Assembly: GCA_026708505.1 (NCBI GenBank)
Contig: JAPOUU010000078.1
Span: forward strand, 1-40,878
From: Hyphomicrobiales bacterium
Lineage (GTDB): Bacteria; Pseudomonadota; Alphaproteobacteria; JAPOUT01
Reading direction: 5' to 3'
DNA: 40,878 nt
Position 1 is the stretch's first letter. Every line of letters begins with the position of its first letter. Positions 19,916-27,068 of the stretch are shown in pieces. The notes below the pieces were generated by a model. The model saw nothing but the letters and a program-made list of their open reading frames with translations. It was not told the origin of the DNA and did not search any database. A program made the position numbers and the translations under genes.

Positions 19916-20284
19916 CTACCAAATTGAAAAAAAGAACCATATCGCAATGATGATTGCGAGCCACCCGAAGAGCCCCAACCCCTCCTTTTCCGGCTTTGCC
20001 TGAAGTTCTTCGTTGATAATGGCGGCCGCATCTTCGGGCGCGATGTTGAACCATTCCCCTTTCATTCGATAATCGGTGAGCAGCCGGTGGCAGAAACGTT
20101 CCACGTCTTTTACATCGCCTAGCGGAGTGTCGTAGAGCGTGAAGACCGTGTGGGCGTAGATTTCGTCGGGATTGCCCGTTTGAAGGGCGCCGACGCGGTC
20201 GTCTACGTCTCCGGTCGTCATTCCGACTTTTGAGACATCGGGCCGCCGCCTCACGCCGAGAACATAGATCTTGCCAACCTTCAT
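19916..20284 (-). CDS. T5orf172/MUG113-type GIY-YIG-like protein with C-terminal membrane helix
   Basis: The first 95 or so residues follow the T5orf172 subfamily of the GIY-YIG fold: KIYVLGV (first strand), SKVGMTTGDVDDRVGALQTG (second strand and the helix with the conserved Arg), VERFCHRLL and KGEWFNI. The chain ends with a hydrophobic helix (GLFGWLAIIIAIWFFFSIW), so it is probably anchored in the inner membrane with the domain in the cytoplasm. Many members of this group are of unknown activity, and a nuclease function is not assured. It lies 27 bp after tmm and 89 bp before tdm on the same strand, so it is probably cotranscribed with both. I know of no role for such a protein in amine metabolism. 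Confidence 0.72.
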   Translation of the reverse strand: MKVGKIYVLGVRRRPDVSKVGMTTGDVDDRVGALQTGNPDEIYAHTVFTLYDTPLGDVKDVERFCHRLLTDYRMKGEWFNIAPEDAAAIINEELQAKPEKEGLGLFGWLAIIIAIWFFFSIW

Positions 20285-20311
20285 CCCGAACTTCCCTGGT
20301 GCGGATGCGTC

Positions 20312-21652
20312 CTAGTTTTTCAGGAAGCACTCCAAAGAGTCGTCCATTTCCTTCCACCACGGCGTGTGATGCACGGGAGCCATCGTGCCCGTCAGCGACG
20401 AGGGGAACGCCTTGTTGCGATATTCGAGGATGTTATCGACTTTGTCGTGTTCCCAACGCTTGAAAGAATCAACGGTGCTGTCAACGTCAAACTTGGGATA
20501 ATCCACCTGCGGGATGATGTCGCGGAGATAATCGGCCTGGAAATCGATTTGCTGTTCGGGGTCCGCGAGTTTTTCTTCCCGTGCAACCCATTCGGCGATG
20601 TCCGCGTCCATGGTCTTGGCATCGGGGATTTGGATGCGCCCGAGGATGACGTCGCGCGCATACCAAGCCTGCAGGTCAAACATTGAGAAAGTGTAGAACT
20701 GGTCCTGCATTCCCAGATAGAACAACTGCGGACAGTCTCGCCACGCAACCCCTTTGTATAATTTCGGGGGATACAGCCGGTTGTGCGTGCGCAGTTTTAA
20801 ATCGTCGCGCAAAAACGGGAAATGGTGCTGGTATCCGGTGCACAGAATGATGGCATCGAAGTCTTTCTTTGAACCGTCTTTGAAGTGGACGGTCTTTTGG
20901 TTGATGCGCGTGAGGAGTTCGCGTTCGTCCATGTTCTTGGGCCATTTGAATCCCATGGCCTGCGTCCGGAAACAAGTCGTAACCGATGCGGCGCCGTATT
21001 TCATGATTTGGAGACCGATGTCCTCGGCCGAATAACTGCCGCCCACGATCAAGACGTGCCGTCCGGTGAACTCGCGCGCTTCGCGGAAGTCGTGGGCGTG
21101 CATCACGCGCCCGGAGAACGTCTCGATGCCCTCGAAAGAGGGAATGTTCGGAACGGAGAAGTGACCGCTTGCAACCACGACATAGTCGCAGGTCTCCTCG
21201 TGCCGGATGTGGTCCCCGAGCGTTTCGGTTACAACGGAAAATTTCTTTGTGCTTTTGTCGAAAGAGACGTCGCGCACAACGGTTGCAAATTTTATCCATT
21301 TGCGGACGCCGCTCTGCTTTGCGCGTCCGAGAATGTAATCCGCCAGGACCGCCCGGGGCGGAAACGAAGGGATGGGTTTGCCGAAATGCTCCTCAAAGCC
21401 GTAATCGGCAAACTCGAGGCATTCCTTCGGTCCGTTCGACCAAAGATAGCGATACATGCTTCCGTGATTGGCTTCGCCGTAGGCGTCCAGGCCGACGCGC
21501 CAGTTATAGTTCCACAGGCCTCCCCATTCATCCTGCTTTTCGTAGCAGACAACCTCGGGAATGTCCGCGCCCTTTTCTTTTGCACGGGCGAAGGCCTGGA
21601 GTTGCGCGAGCCCGCAGGGACCTGCGCCGATGACAACGACTTTTTCTGGCAT
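20312..21652 (-). CDS. tmm: Trimethylamine monooxygenase (bacterial FMO)
   Basis: Tmm oxidises trimethylamine to TMAO with NADPH and O2, and many homologues also oxidise dimethylsulfide. The 446-residue protein has the FAD motif GAGPCG at 9–14, the FMO signature FSGRVMHAHDF at 179–189 and the NADPH motif VGGSYSAED at 203–211. It also carries Tmm-typical stretches such as SMYRYLWSNGPKECLEFADY, ILCTGYQHHFPFL and LTGTMAPVHHTPW. Length and sequence fit bacterial Tmm closely, rather than Baeyer–Villiger enzymes. GAGGAGG lies 7 nt before the ATG. With tdm it forms a TMA to TMAO to dimethylamine route. It is divergent from an ABC transporter operon. Confidence 0.94.
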   Translation of the reverse strand: MPEKVVVIGAGPCGLAQLQAFARAKEKGADIPEVVCYEKQDEWGGLWNYNWRVGLDAYGEANHGSMYRYLWSNGPKECLEFADYGFEEHFGKPIPSFPPRAVLADYILGRAKQSGVRKWIKFATVVRDVSFDKSTKKFSVVTETLGDHIRHEETCDYVVVASGHFSVPNIPSFEGIETFSGRVMHAHDFREAREFTGRHVLIVGGSYSAEDIGLQIMKYGAASVTTCFRTQAMGFKWPKNMDERELLTRINQKTVHFKDGSKKDFDAIILCTGYQHHFPFLRDDLKLRTHNRLYPPKLYKGVAWRDCPQLFYLGMQDQFYTFSMFDLQAWYARDVILGRIQIPDAKTMDADIAEWVAREEKLADPEQQIDFQADYLRDIIPQVDYPKFDVDSTVDSFKRWEHDKVDNILEYRNKAFPSSLTGTMAPVHHTPWWKEMDDSLECFLKN

Positions 21653-21693
21653 GGGATGTCCTCCTCACATTGGTGGAAATGGCTGAATTCCGA

Positions 21694-21739
21694 TGCTAGC
21701 GCATTTTATGCTTGTCTGGCAAGAAGGGTTGTGCTAGCG
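21694..21739. repeat. Direct repeat TGCTAGCG in the tmm/transporter divergent region
   Basis: TGCTAGCG occurs at 21694–21701 and again at 21732–21739, start to start 38 bp, each containing the palindrome GCTAGC. The pair lies between the divergent starts of tmm (21652) and the binding-protein gene (21784). A TACAAT -10-like word sits at 21764–21769 for the rightward gene. The repeats could be operator half-sites for a shared regulator; no regulator gene is present in the window next to them. Confidence 0.45.
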
Positions 21740-21783
21740 TGGTAACAACCTGTTTTTTCACTATACAATGAGGGAGAGAGACA

Positions 21784-23088
21784 ATGAAAAATCTCAAAAA
21801 TTTCGGTGGAAGTTTTTCGCGGCGCCGTCTGCTGGCGGGCGCGAATGCTTTGAGTGTGAGCCTGCTTTCGAGCGGGCTGTTTCCCCGGCTCGCGCGTTCG
21901 GGCGAACCTATCAAGATAGGTTTTCTCGCGCCGCTGACCGGCGAGGTCGCCGCGTGGGGCAAACCGGGGCTGGACGGCTGCCTGATATGGGCGGAGTGGG
22001 TCAATGCGCTCGGAGGCGTGAAACTCGGCAACGAGCGCCATAACATCGAGTTTGTCGCTTACGACAACGAGTATGACCCCGGAAAGGCGCGCACCGGCGC
22101 GGCCAAGCTCATCAGGGAAGACGGCGTTCAGTTCATCATGATGCTCGGAGGGGACACCTGGCCCGGCGTTCAGCCGGTGGCCGAACGCTCCGGCATGCTG
22201 GTTTCGACGCTGCTGCCTTCCGACCTGACTCCGGACACGACCACGTTGATTGCTCCGGCCGAGGTTCACCCGATTTACAATGTGACGGGCGTTGAATGGA
22301 TGGCGGAGACTTTCCCCAACCTCAAGAGCGCGGTTATTTGCGCCCAGGACGACGCCCTCGGTCTTCCGTCCCTGGCGACCTATCTCGCCGCGTTTGAAGC
22401 GGAGGGGATAGAGTTGCAGCAGGATCCTCTCTTGTTTGACCCTGCGACCACCGACTTTGCGCCGATCGTCACCAAGATGCTTTCTTCGAATCCGGACATT
22501 GTGAGCCTGGATACCTGTTATTCGGACTATGTGCATCCGATATGCGAGCAATTGTTCCAGCAGGGATACGAGGGCAAGGTGATTTCGTGCACGGCGGATT
22601 TCTACGAACAGATCATCGAGAAGACATCGAAGGAGTTCATGGAAGGCTTCATCTTCCAGTTCCCCGACTTCGATGACCCGGCCCTCAATGATCCGAGAGT
22701 CAACTTCAAGGACCCGAACGATTTCTTCAGGGAATACAACCGCCGCTATCCCGGCGAATGGGGCGCGGTCTCGTGGGAGTATGCCTCGATCATGGACCTC
22801 TGGAAGGAAGCCGCCGAGAAGGCGGGCTCCGCGGAGCCCGAAAAGGTTCTTGCGGCGATGAAGTCCGGCGGCAAGGGCGCGCATGCGTTCGGCGAGGCGA
22901 ACTGGTGGGGCAGGGAGTTTTTCGGCATCGACAACGCCCTCGTCGGCAACTGGCCTGTCGTTGTCATTGAGGACGGCAAGGCCCGGGTGAAGGCATACAA
23001 GTCGATACCCGATTGGTATGACCGTCACGGGGAGCTTCTTATCAGGCACATGGAAGCGCTCGGCCAGATGTATTACCAGCGCGGCTAA
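21784..23088 (+). CDS. ABC transporter substrate-binding protein, branched-chain-amino-acid (HAAT) type, Tat-exported
   Basis: The 434-residue protein is a type-I periplasmic binding protein (Peripla_BP_6). The leader has the twin-arginine motif SRRRLLAG followed by a hydrophobic stretch, so it is probably exported folded by Tat. Mature sequence starts near EPIKIGFLAPLTGEVAAWG, the usual ligand-domain opening. The family binds branched-chain amino acids, urea, amides, aromatic acids and other small ligands; the ligand here cannot be read from sequence. It heads a five-gene transporter operon and diverges from tmm, which makes a nitrogenous or methylated amine possible. GGGAGAG precedes the ATG. 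Confidence 0.9.
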   Translation: MKNLKNFGGSFSRRRLLAGANALSVSLLSSGLFPRLARSGEPIKIGFLAPLTGEVAAWGKPGLDGCLIWAEWVNALGGVKLGNERHNIEFVAYDNEYDPGKARTGAAKLIREDGVQFIMMLGGDTWPGVQPVAERSGMLVSTLLPSDLTPDTTTLIAPAEVHPIYNVTGVEWMAETFPNLKSAVICAQDDALGLPSLATYLAAFEAEGIELQQDPLLFDPATTDFAPIVTKMLSSNPDIVSLDTCYSDYVHPICEQLFQQGYEGKVISCTADFYEQIIEKTSKEFMEGFIFQFPDFDDPALNDPRVNFKDPNDFFREYNRRYPGEWGAVSWEYASIMDLWKEAAEKAGSAEPEKVLAAMKSGGKGAHAFGEANWWGREFFGIDNALVGNWPVVVIEDGKARVKAYKSIPDWYDRHGELLIRHMEALGQMYYQRG

Positions 23089-23104
23089 GAAGGCGCGCGG
23101 GAGA

Positions 23105-23136
23105 GCGGCGGCGACTTCCTCCTTTCGCGCCGCCGC
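23105..23136 (+). terminator. GC-rich intercistronic hairpin between binding protein and permease genes
   Basis: GCGGCGGCG (23105–23113) pairs perfectly with CGCCGCCGC (23128–23136) around a 14-nt loop; no U-run follows directly. Such hairpins after a binding-protein gene commonly protect its mRNA and let only part of transcription reach the permease genes. It is more likely a stabiliser or attenuator than a full terminator. Confidence 0.55.
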
Positions 23137-23154
23137 GACTCCTCTTATTTCCCC

Positions 23155-24024
23155 ATGCACGAACTGCTGCTGCAGACGTTCCTGAACGCGACTTACGCTG
23201 CTAGTTACATCGCGCTGGTCGCGGTCGGGCTGGTGCTGATATTCGGAGTGATGGGCGTGATCAACTTCGCCCACGGCGAGCTCTACATGCTCGGGGCATA
23301 CGGCGTCGTTGCGGTTTACGTCGGAGCGCAGCAGTCCTTTCTTCTGGCGGTCGCGGTTGGCTTGATGTTCGTGGGCCTGGTCGGCCTGTTAATGGAGCGC
23401 GCCTTGTTCAGGCCGCTTCGGGACAATCCCTTGAGCGGATTGGTCGCCTCGATAGGGTTGTTGTTGATACTCCAGGCTTTGGCCGCAATATTTTTCGGCG
23501 TTCGAATGGAACACATCCCTCCGGTGACGCAGGAAGTTTTGCGTTTTTCGGACGGGGTTTCGCTGCCGTTGCAACGTTTGTTCGTAATTGTTGCGGCAAT
23601 TGTTTTGCTAACCGGATTGTGGATGTTTTTAAAGCGCACGCGTTTCGGCTGGGCGCTGCGCGCAAGCGCCGAAGACCGCGAAGCGGCCCAGTTGCAGGGG
23701 ATATCCGTCACCCGCATCGCGCAACTGGCGATGGTGATAGGAGCGGGGCTGGCGGGGGTCGCCGGCGCGCTGACGGCTCCGCTGGTCCGGGTGTATCCGT
23801 ATATGGGGCACTCGGTGATAGTCACGGTGTTCATCGTAATCATCGTGGGCGGCGTCGGCTCGTTGGAGGGGGCCGTGATTGCCGCAATTGCCTACGCCTT
23901 CGTGCATACGTTCGTGACAACGTTTTTTGACGGAGTTGTTGCGGACATTGTCGGATTGTTGTTGATGCTGATGGTTTTGGTTGTTCGTCCGACCGGATTG
24001 TTTGGTGCTCGCGATCGTGCCTGA
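23155..24024 (+). CDS. ABC transporter permease, LivH type
   Basis: The 289-residue inner-membrane protein has the LivH features: multiple hydrophobic helices, GVMGVINFAHGELYMLGAY near residue 35, the cytoplasmic coupling loop with LRASAEDREAAQLQGI and the ending VVRPTGLFG. It forms the channel with the LivM-type permease. No Shine–Dalgarno sequence is visible before the ATG. Its 3′ end overlaps the next permease gene. Confidence 0.93.
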   Translation: MHELLLQTFLNATYAASYIALVAVGLVLIFGVMGVINFAHGELYMLGAYGVVAVYVGAQQSFLLAVAVGLMFVGLVGLLMERALFRPLRDNPLSGLVASIGLLLILQALAAIFFGVRMEHIPPVTQEVLRFSDGVSLPLQRLFVIVAAIVLLTGLWMFLKRTRFGWALRASAEDREAAQLQGISVTRIAQLAMVIGAGLAGVAGALTAPLVRVYPYMGHSVIVTVFIVIIVGGVGSLEGAVIAAIAYAFVHTFVTTFFDGVVADIVGLLLMLMVLVVRPTGLFGARDRA

Positions 24025-25003
24025 GGCTGCGCGTTTTCGATACCTGCTTGCCTGGACGGCGCTGGCGGTGCTGTTGTGCGCGCTGCCGCTTTTTTTGAGC
24101 TATTCGCAAAAGGAGATTTTGGTATTTACGACCATCAATGTGATTTTGGTCGTGAGTTATCGCCATCTAACTCTGACGGGGGAGTGGTCGCTGGGTCATG
24201 TGGTGATGATGGGATGCGGGGCGTATGGTTCCGCGCTGGCGTCCAAGCAGTTGGGATTGGCAGTGCCGTTGTCGATGTTGACGGGGGGCGTTTGCGCGGC
24301 ATTGGTCGGATGGCTGCTGTCTTACCCGTTGTTTCGAATGAAAGGCTTTTACTTTTTAATAGGTTCGTTTGCCGCAGGCGAGGTCATTCGATTGTTGTGG
24401 AAGCGCTTTCGCGACCCGTTCGGCGGGCCGAAAGGTCTCAAGCGCGTTCCGGGACTGGAGGAGTTCGAGTTTGCGGGTTTGCGGATAGATTTCTTTGACC
24501 CCGTCCCCTATTACTTTTTTTCACTGGCGGTTGCGATCGTGTGCATTTGGCTGCTGTGGAGAATCGAGCGTTCGCCGCTGGGGTGGAGTTATCACGCGGT
24601 TCACTGGGGGGATGATCTGGCGCGTTCGGTGGGAATACCCACAAGACGGCTGCGGCGCCGCGCAATGGTGACGGCATCCTTCTTTGCCGGAATCTCCGGG
24701 GCTTTGCTGGTGCATTATGTCGGCACGGTGAACCCGTCGCGTTTTAATGTCGAGGAAATGGTCTATGTGCTGACTTGGGCGATTGTCGGCGGCGTGGCAA
24801 CGTTGTACGGACCGATACTCGGCGTTGTAAGCCTGACGATAGTCAACGAGATAATATTGCGCGAGTTCGGACTCGACCAGTGGCGGCCGCTGTTTTACGG
24901 AGCGTTGCTGATTGCTTCGGTCCTGTTTTTACCGAAAGGATTGGAGAGTTTGGTTGCACCTGCGCGCTCAATGCTTTCACGTTTATGGACTCGTTCGGCA
25001 TGA
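24017..25003 (+). CDS. ABC transporter permease, LivM type
   Basis: This is the second permease of the same importer, with the LivM motifs LTGEWSLGHVVMMGCGAYG and, later, WAIVGGVATLYGPILG. It has about eight hydrophobic helices. The start is uncertain: the frame also offers a TTG at 23981 and TTG/GTG near 24002. GTG at 24017 is preferred because it overlaps the LivH-type stop by 8 nt and gives an N-terminus that enters the first helix promptly. Its TGA overlaps the next gene's ATG as ATGA. Confidence 0.9.
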   Translation: MPEAARFRYLLAWTALAVLLCALPLFLSYSQKEILVFTTINVILVVSYRHLTLTGEWSLGHVVMMGCGAYGSALASKQLGLAVPLSMLTGGVCAALVGWLLSYPLFRMKGFYFLIGSFAAGEVIRLLWKRFRDPFGGPKGLKRVPGLEEFEFAGLRIDFFDPVPYYFFSLAVAIVCIWLLWRIERSPLGWSYHAVHWGDDLARSVGIPTRRLRRRAMVTASFFAGISGALLVHYVGTVNPSRFNVEEMVYVLTWAIVGGVATLYGPILGVVSLTIVNEIILREFGLDQWRPLFYGALLIASVLFLPKGLESLVAPARSMLSRLWTRSA

Positions 25004-25764
25004 GCATATTGGAAGTTCGCGACTTGACGATGCGTTTTGGAGGTTTGCACGCCGTGGACGGCTTAGGGTTTTCGGTTGCCAAGGATTCGATACACGGTTT
25101 GATAGGACCCAACGGCGCGGGGAAGACGACGACGTTTAATGTGATATCCGGATTTTACCGTCCGACGTCGGGGCGGATTTTTCACGAAGGCGTCGAGATA
25201 TCCGGCTTGCCGATGGAGAAAGTCGCGGACTTGGGAATTGTGCGAACCTTTCAACATGCAACATTGTTTCGGGAACTGTCCGTTTTGGAGAATGTTTTGA
25301 TCGGATGTTATTCGCGCCGCCGCACGGGCCTGATGGATGCGATATTCGGACGCTGGCACAAGCAGGATGCATTGTTGCGCGAGGAAGCCGAAGAACTGCT
25401 CGAGTTTTTCGGTTTGGCCGAGCGCGCGGATTTTCCCGCAGGGAATTTGCCGCACGGATTGCAGCGCGCGCTGGGAATGGCGATCGCCTCGGCGGCGCGT
25501 CCGAGTCTGATGTTGCTGGACGAACCTTTTACGGGGATGAACGCCGAAGAAACCCTGGTGATGATGGATTTGACGCGGCGGTTGCGCGAGCGCGGCGTGT
25601 CGATACTGCTGGTCGAGCATGACATGCGCGCGGTAATGGGGCTGTGCGATTGCATCACCGTGATGAATTTCGGCAAGCTGCTGGCGCAAGGTTCGCCGGA
25701 CGAGATACGCAGCCACCCGGAAGTCATCAAGGCGTATCTCGGCGGCGGACACACGGAGGCCTAA
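25000..25764 (+). CDS. ABC transporter ATP-binding protein, LivG type
   Basis: The 254-residue ATPase has Walker A GPNGAGKT at 36–43, a signature region LPHGLQRALGMA (the LivG-style variant rather than LSGGQ), Walker B LMLLDEP and the switch His in LVEHDM. LivG subunits pair with LivF to drive import. The ATG at 25000 overlaps the upstream TGA; the longer open frame upstream is rejected because it lies inside the permease gene. Confidence 0.94.
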   Translation: MSILEVRDLTMRFGGLHAVDGLGFSVAKDSIHGLIGPNGAGKTTTFNVISGFYRPTSGRIFHEGVEISGLPMEKVADLGIVRTFQHATLFRELSVLENVLIGCYSRRRTGLMDAIFGRWHKQDALLREEAEELLEFFGLAERADFPAGNLPHGLQRALGMAIASAARPSLMLLDEPFTGMNAEETLVMMDLTRRLRERGVSILLVEHDMRAVMGLCDCITVMNFGKLLAQGSPDEIRSHPEVIKAYLGGGHTEA

Positions 25765-25767
25765 GGC

Positions 25768-26475
25768 ATGCTGTTGGAATGTGACAATCTCGTGGTGCGT
25801 TACGAACGTGTCGTTGCGCTGGAAGATGTGAGCATTCGGGTTCCCGAAAGCGGCGTTGTATGTTTGCTGGGTGCGAACGGGGCGGGGAAGAGCAGTTTCC
25901 TGCGTGTTGTATCCGGTTTGGTGAAGCCGGCTTCGGGAGATGTTCGTTTTCACGGCGAGTCGCTGCTGAAACTTTCTCCCGAAGAGATTGTCGTGCGGGG
26001 TGTTGCGCATGTTCCCGAAGGACGTCGCGTGTTCCCGGGCCTGACGGTTGAAGAGAACCTGCGCGTCGGCGCCTACCTGCGCCGCGACAAGCACGCCATC
26101 GAGGAGGATTTGGAGCGCGTGTTTTCTTATTTTCCGCGGCTTCGGGAACGCCACCGGCAGAGCGCGCGAACGATGTCGGGAGGAGAGCAGCAGATGCTCG
26201 CGATCGGGCGCGCGTTGATGGCGAAACCGAAGCTGTTGTTGCTGGACGAGCCTTCAATGGGACTCGCTCCGGTCGTTGTTGAGGAGATCGTTGAGATTAT
26301 TTCGCGGATTTCCCGCGGCGGCATGCCTGCGGTTTTGGTTGAGCAGAATGCATCGCTGGCATTGTCGATTTCCGAATATGGCTATGTGTTGGAGAACCGC
26401 CGGATTGCATTGGAGGGTGTCGCGAGTGATTTGCGCGGCAACGATCATGTCCGCCGTGCGTACCTGGGAGGATGA
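25768..26475 (+). CDS. ABC transporter ATP-binding protein, LivF type
   Basis: The 235-residue ATPase has Walker A GANGAGKS, signature TMSGGEQQMLAIGRAL and Walker B LLLLDEPSMGLAP, all in the LivF style. GGAGG lies within the end of the preceding gene, 8 nt before the ATG. It completes the importer: binding protein, two permeases and two ATPases. Its TGA overlaps the start of the next gene (ATGA). Confidence 0.94.
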   Translation: MLLECDNLVVRYERVVALEDVSIRVPESGVVCLLGANGAGKSSFLRVVSGLVKPASGDVRFHGESLLKLSPEEIVVRGVAHVPEGRRVFPGLTVEENLRVGAYLRRDKHAIEEDLERVFSYFPRLRERHRQSARTMSGGEQQMLAIGRALMAKPKLLLLDEPSMGLAPVVVEEIVEIISRISRGGMPAVLVEQNASLALSISEYGYVLENRRIALEGVASDLRGNDHVRRAYLGG

Positions 26476-27068
26476 AACCGGCGCGCTGGAACCGCGGGGA
26501 CGCTTTCTGGGAATCGTGCCAGGAACGCGCCGCTTATTCATGGCTGGAAAAGAAACGCATGCGCGCGAAATGCCTGTGGCATCTGGCATATGTTTATGCG
26601 TTGTTGTCTTTTGATGCGAAAGACCCGCGCCTAGCCGTGAGTCTGGCGAACGCGTCTTTGCTGGCCAAGCGTGCCGGCCGGGAGTCTCTCGCGCATCGGC
26701 GCATGGAGAGAGCCTTGTCGATTTGGTCAACGGTTCCCGCCTGGATAGAAGAAATGCACATCGCCCGGCGCGCAAGAACGTCCCTGTATCATCTGCGCCT
26801 GGAACTGGCGCACTGGTCGACCTACCAGGCGAACCTGCGCCGGCGGATGCGTAATTTCGCCGATGAAACGGAAGCGTCCTTGCAAGCGCTTGCCGGAGGA
26901 CGCATGCCGACCCATCGGCATTTCGCCCGTTGGCGGGGCGAGAAGCCCGCTATCAAGGACGACACCCGGAAATTACTCTCGGCCTGTTTGCTGCTGGCGG
27001 ATGTTCTTGTCGTGCCGGAGGATTCATGCTATAAACGGCTTCATTCCCAAACGGAGGAAGAGGTTTGA
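26472..27068 (+). CDS. Unknown helical protein, possibly TPR-like
   Basis: Not recognised. The 198 residues are rich in Arg, Ala, Leu and Trp and predicted mostly helical; [20 protein letters not shown] followed by [19 protein letters not shown] reads like a pair of tetratricopeptide-type helices. There is no signal peptide or membrane helix. It starts by an ATGA overlap with the LivF-type gene and ends by overlapping the uvrB start, so it is translationally tied to both. Its partners and function are not evident. Confidence 0.75.
   Translation: MKPARWNRGDAFWESCQERAAYSWLEKKRMRAKCLWHLAYVYALLSFDAKDPRLAVSLANASLLAKRAGRESLAHRRMERALSIWSTVPAWIEEMHIARRARTSLYHLRLELAHWSTYQANLRRRMRNFADETEASLQALAGGRMPTHRHFARWRGEKPAIKDDTRKLLSACLLLADVLVVPEDSCYKRLHSQTEEEV

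Noticed and set aside
19911-20360. Alternative minus-strand frame of 149 codons overlapping the T5orf172-like gene
   Set aside because: The other frame encodes a recognisable domain plus a membrane helix; this one is Arg-rich and begins inside tmm.
21706-23274. Minus-strand open frame of 522 codons opposite the binding-protein gene
   Set aside because: The opposite strand encodes an unmistakable binding protein with a Tat leader. The antisense translation is Arg/His-rich without family motifs and would also run through the divergent promoter.
25063-26154. Minus-strand open frame of 363 codons across the two ATPase genes
   Set aside because: It spans two genuine ABC ATPases in antisense and shows no protein-like motif.
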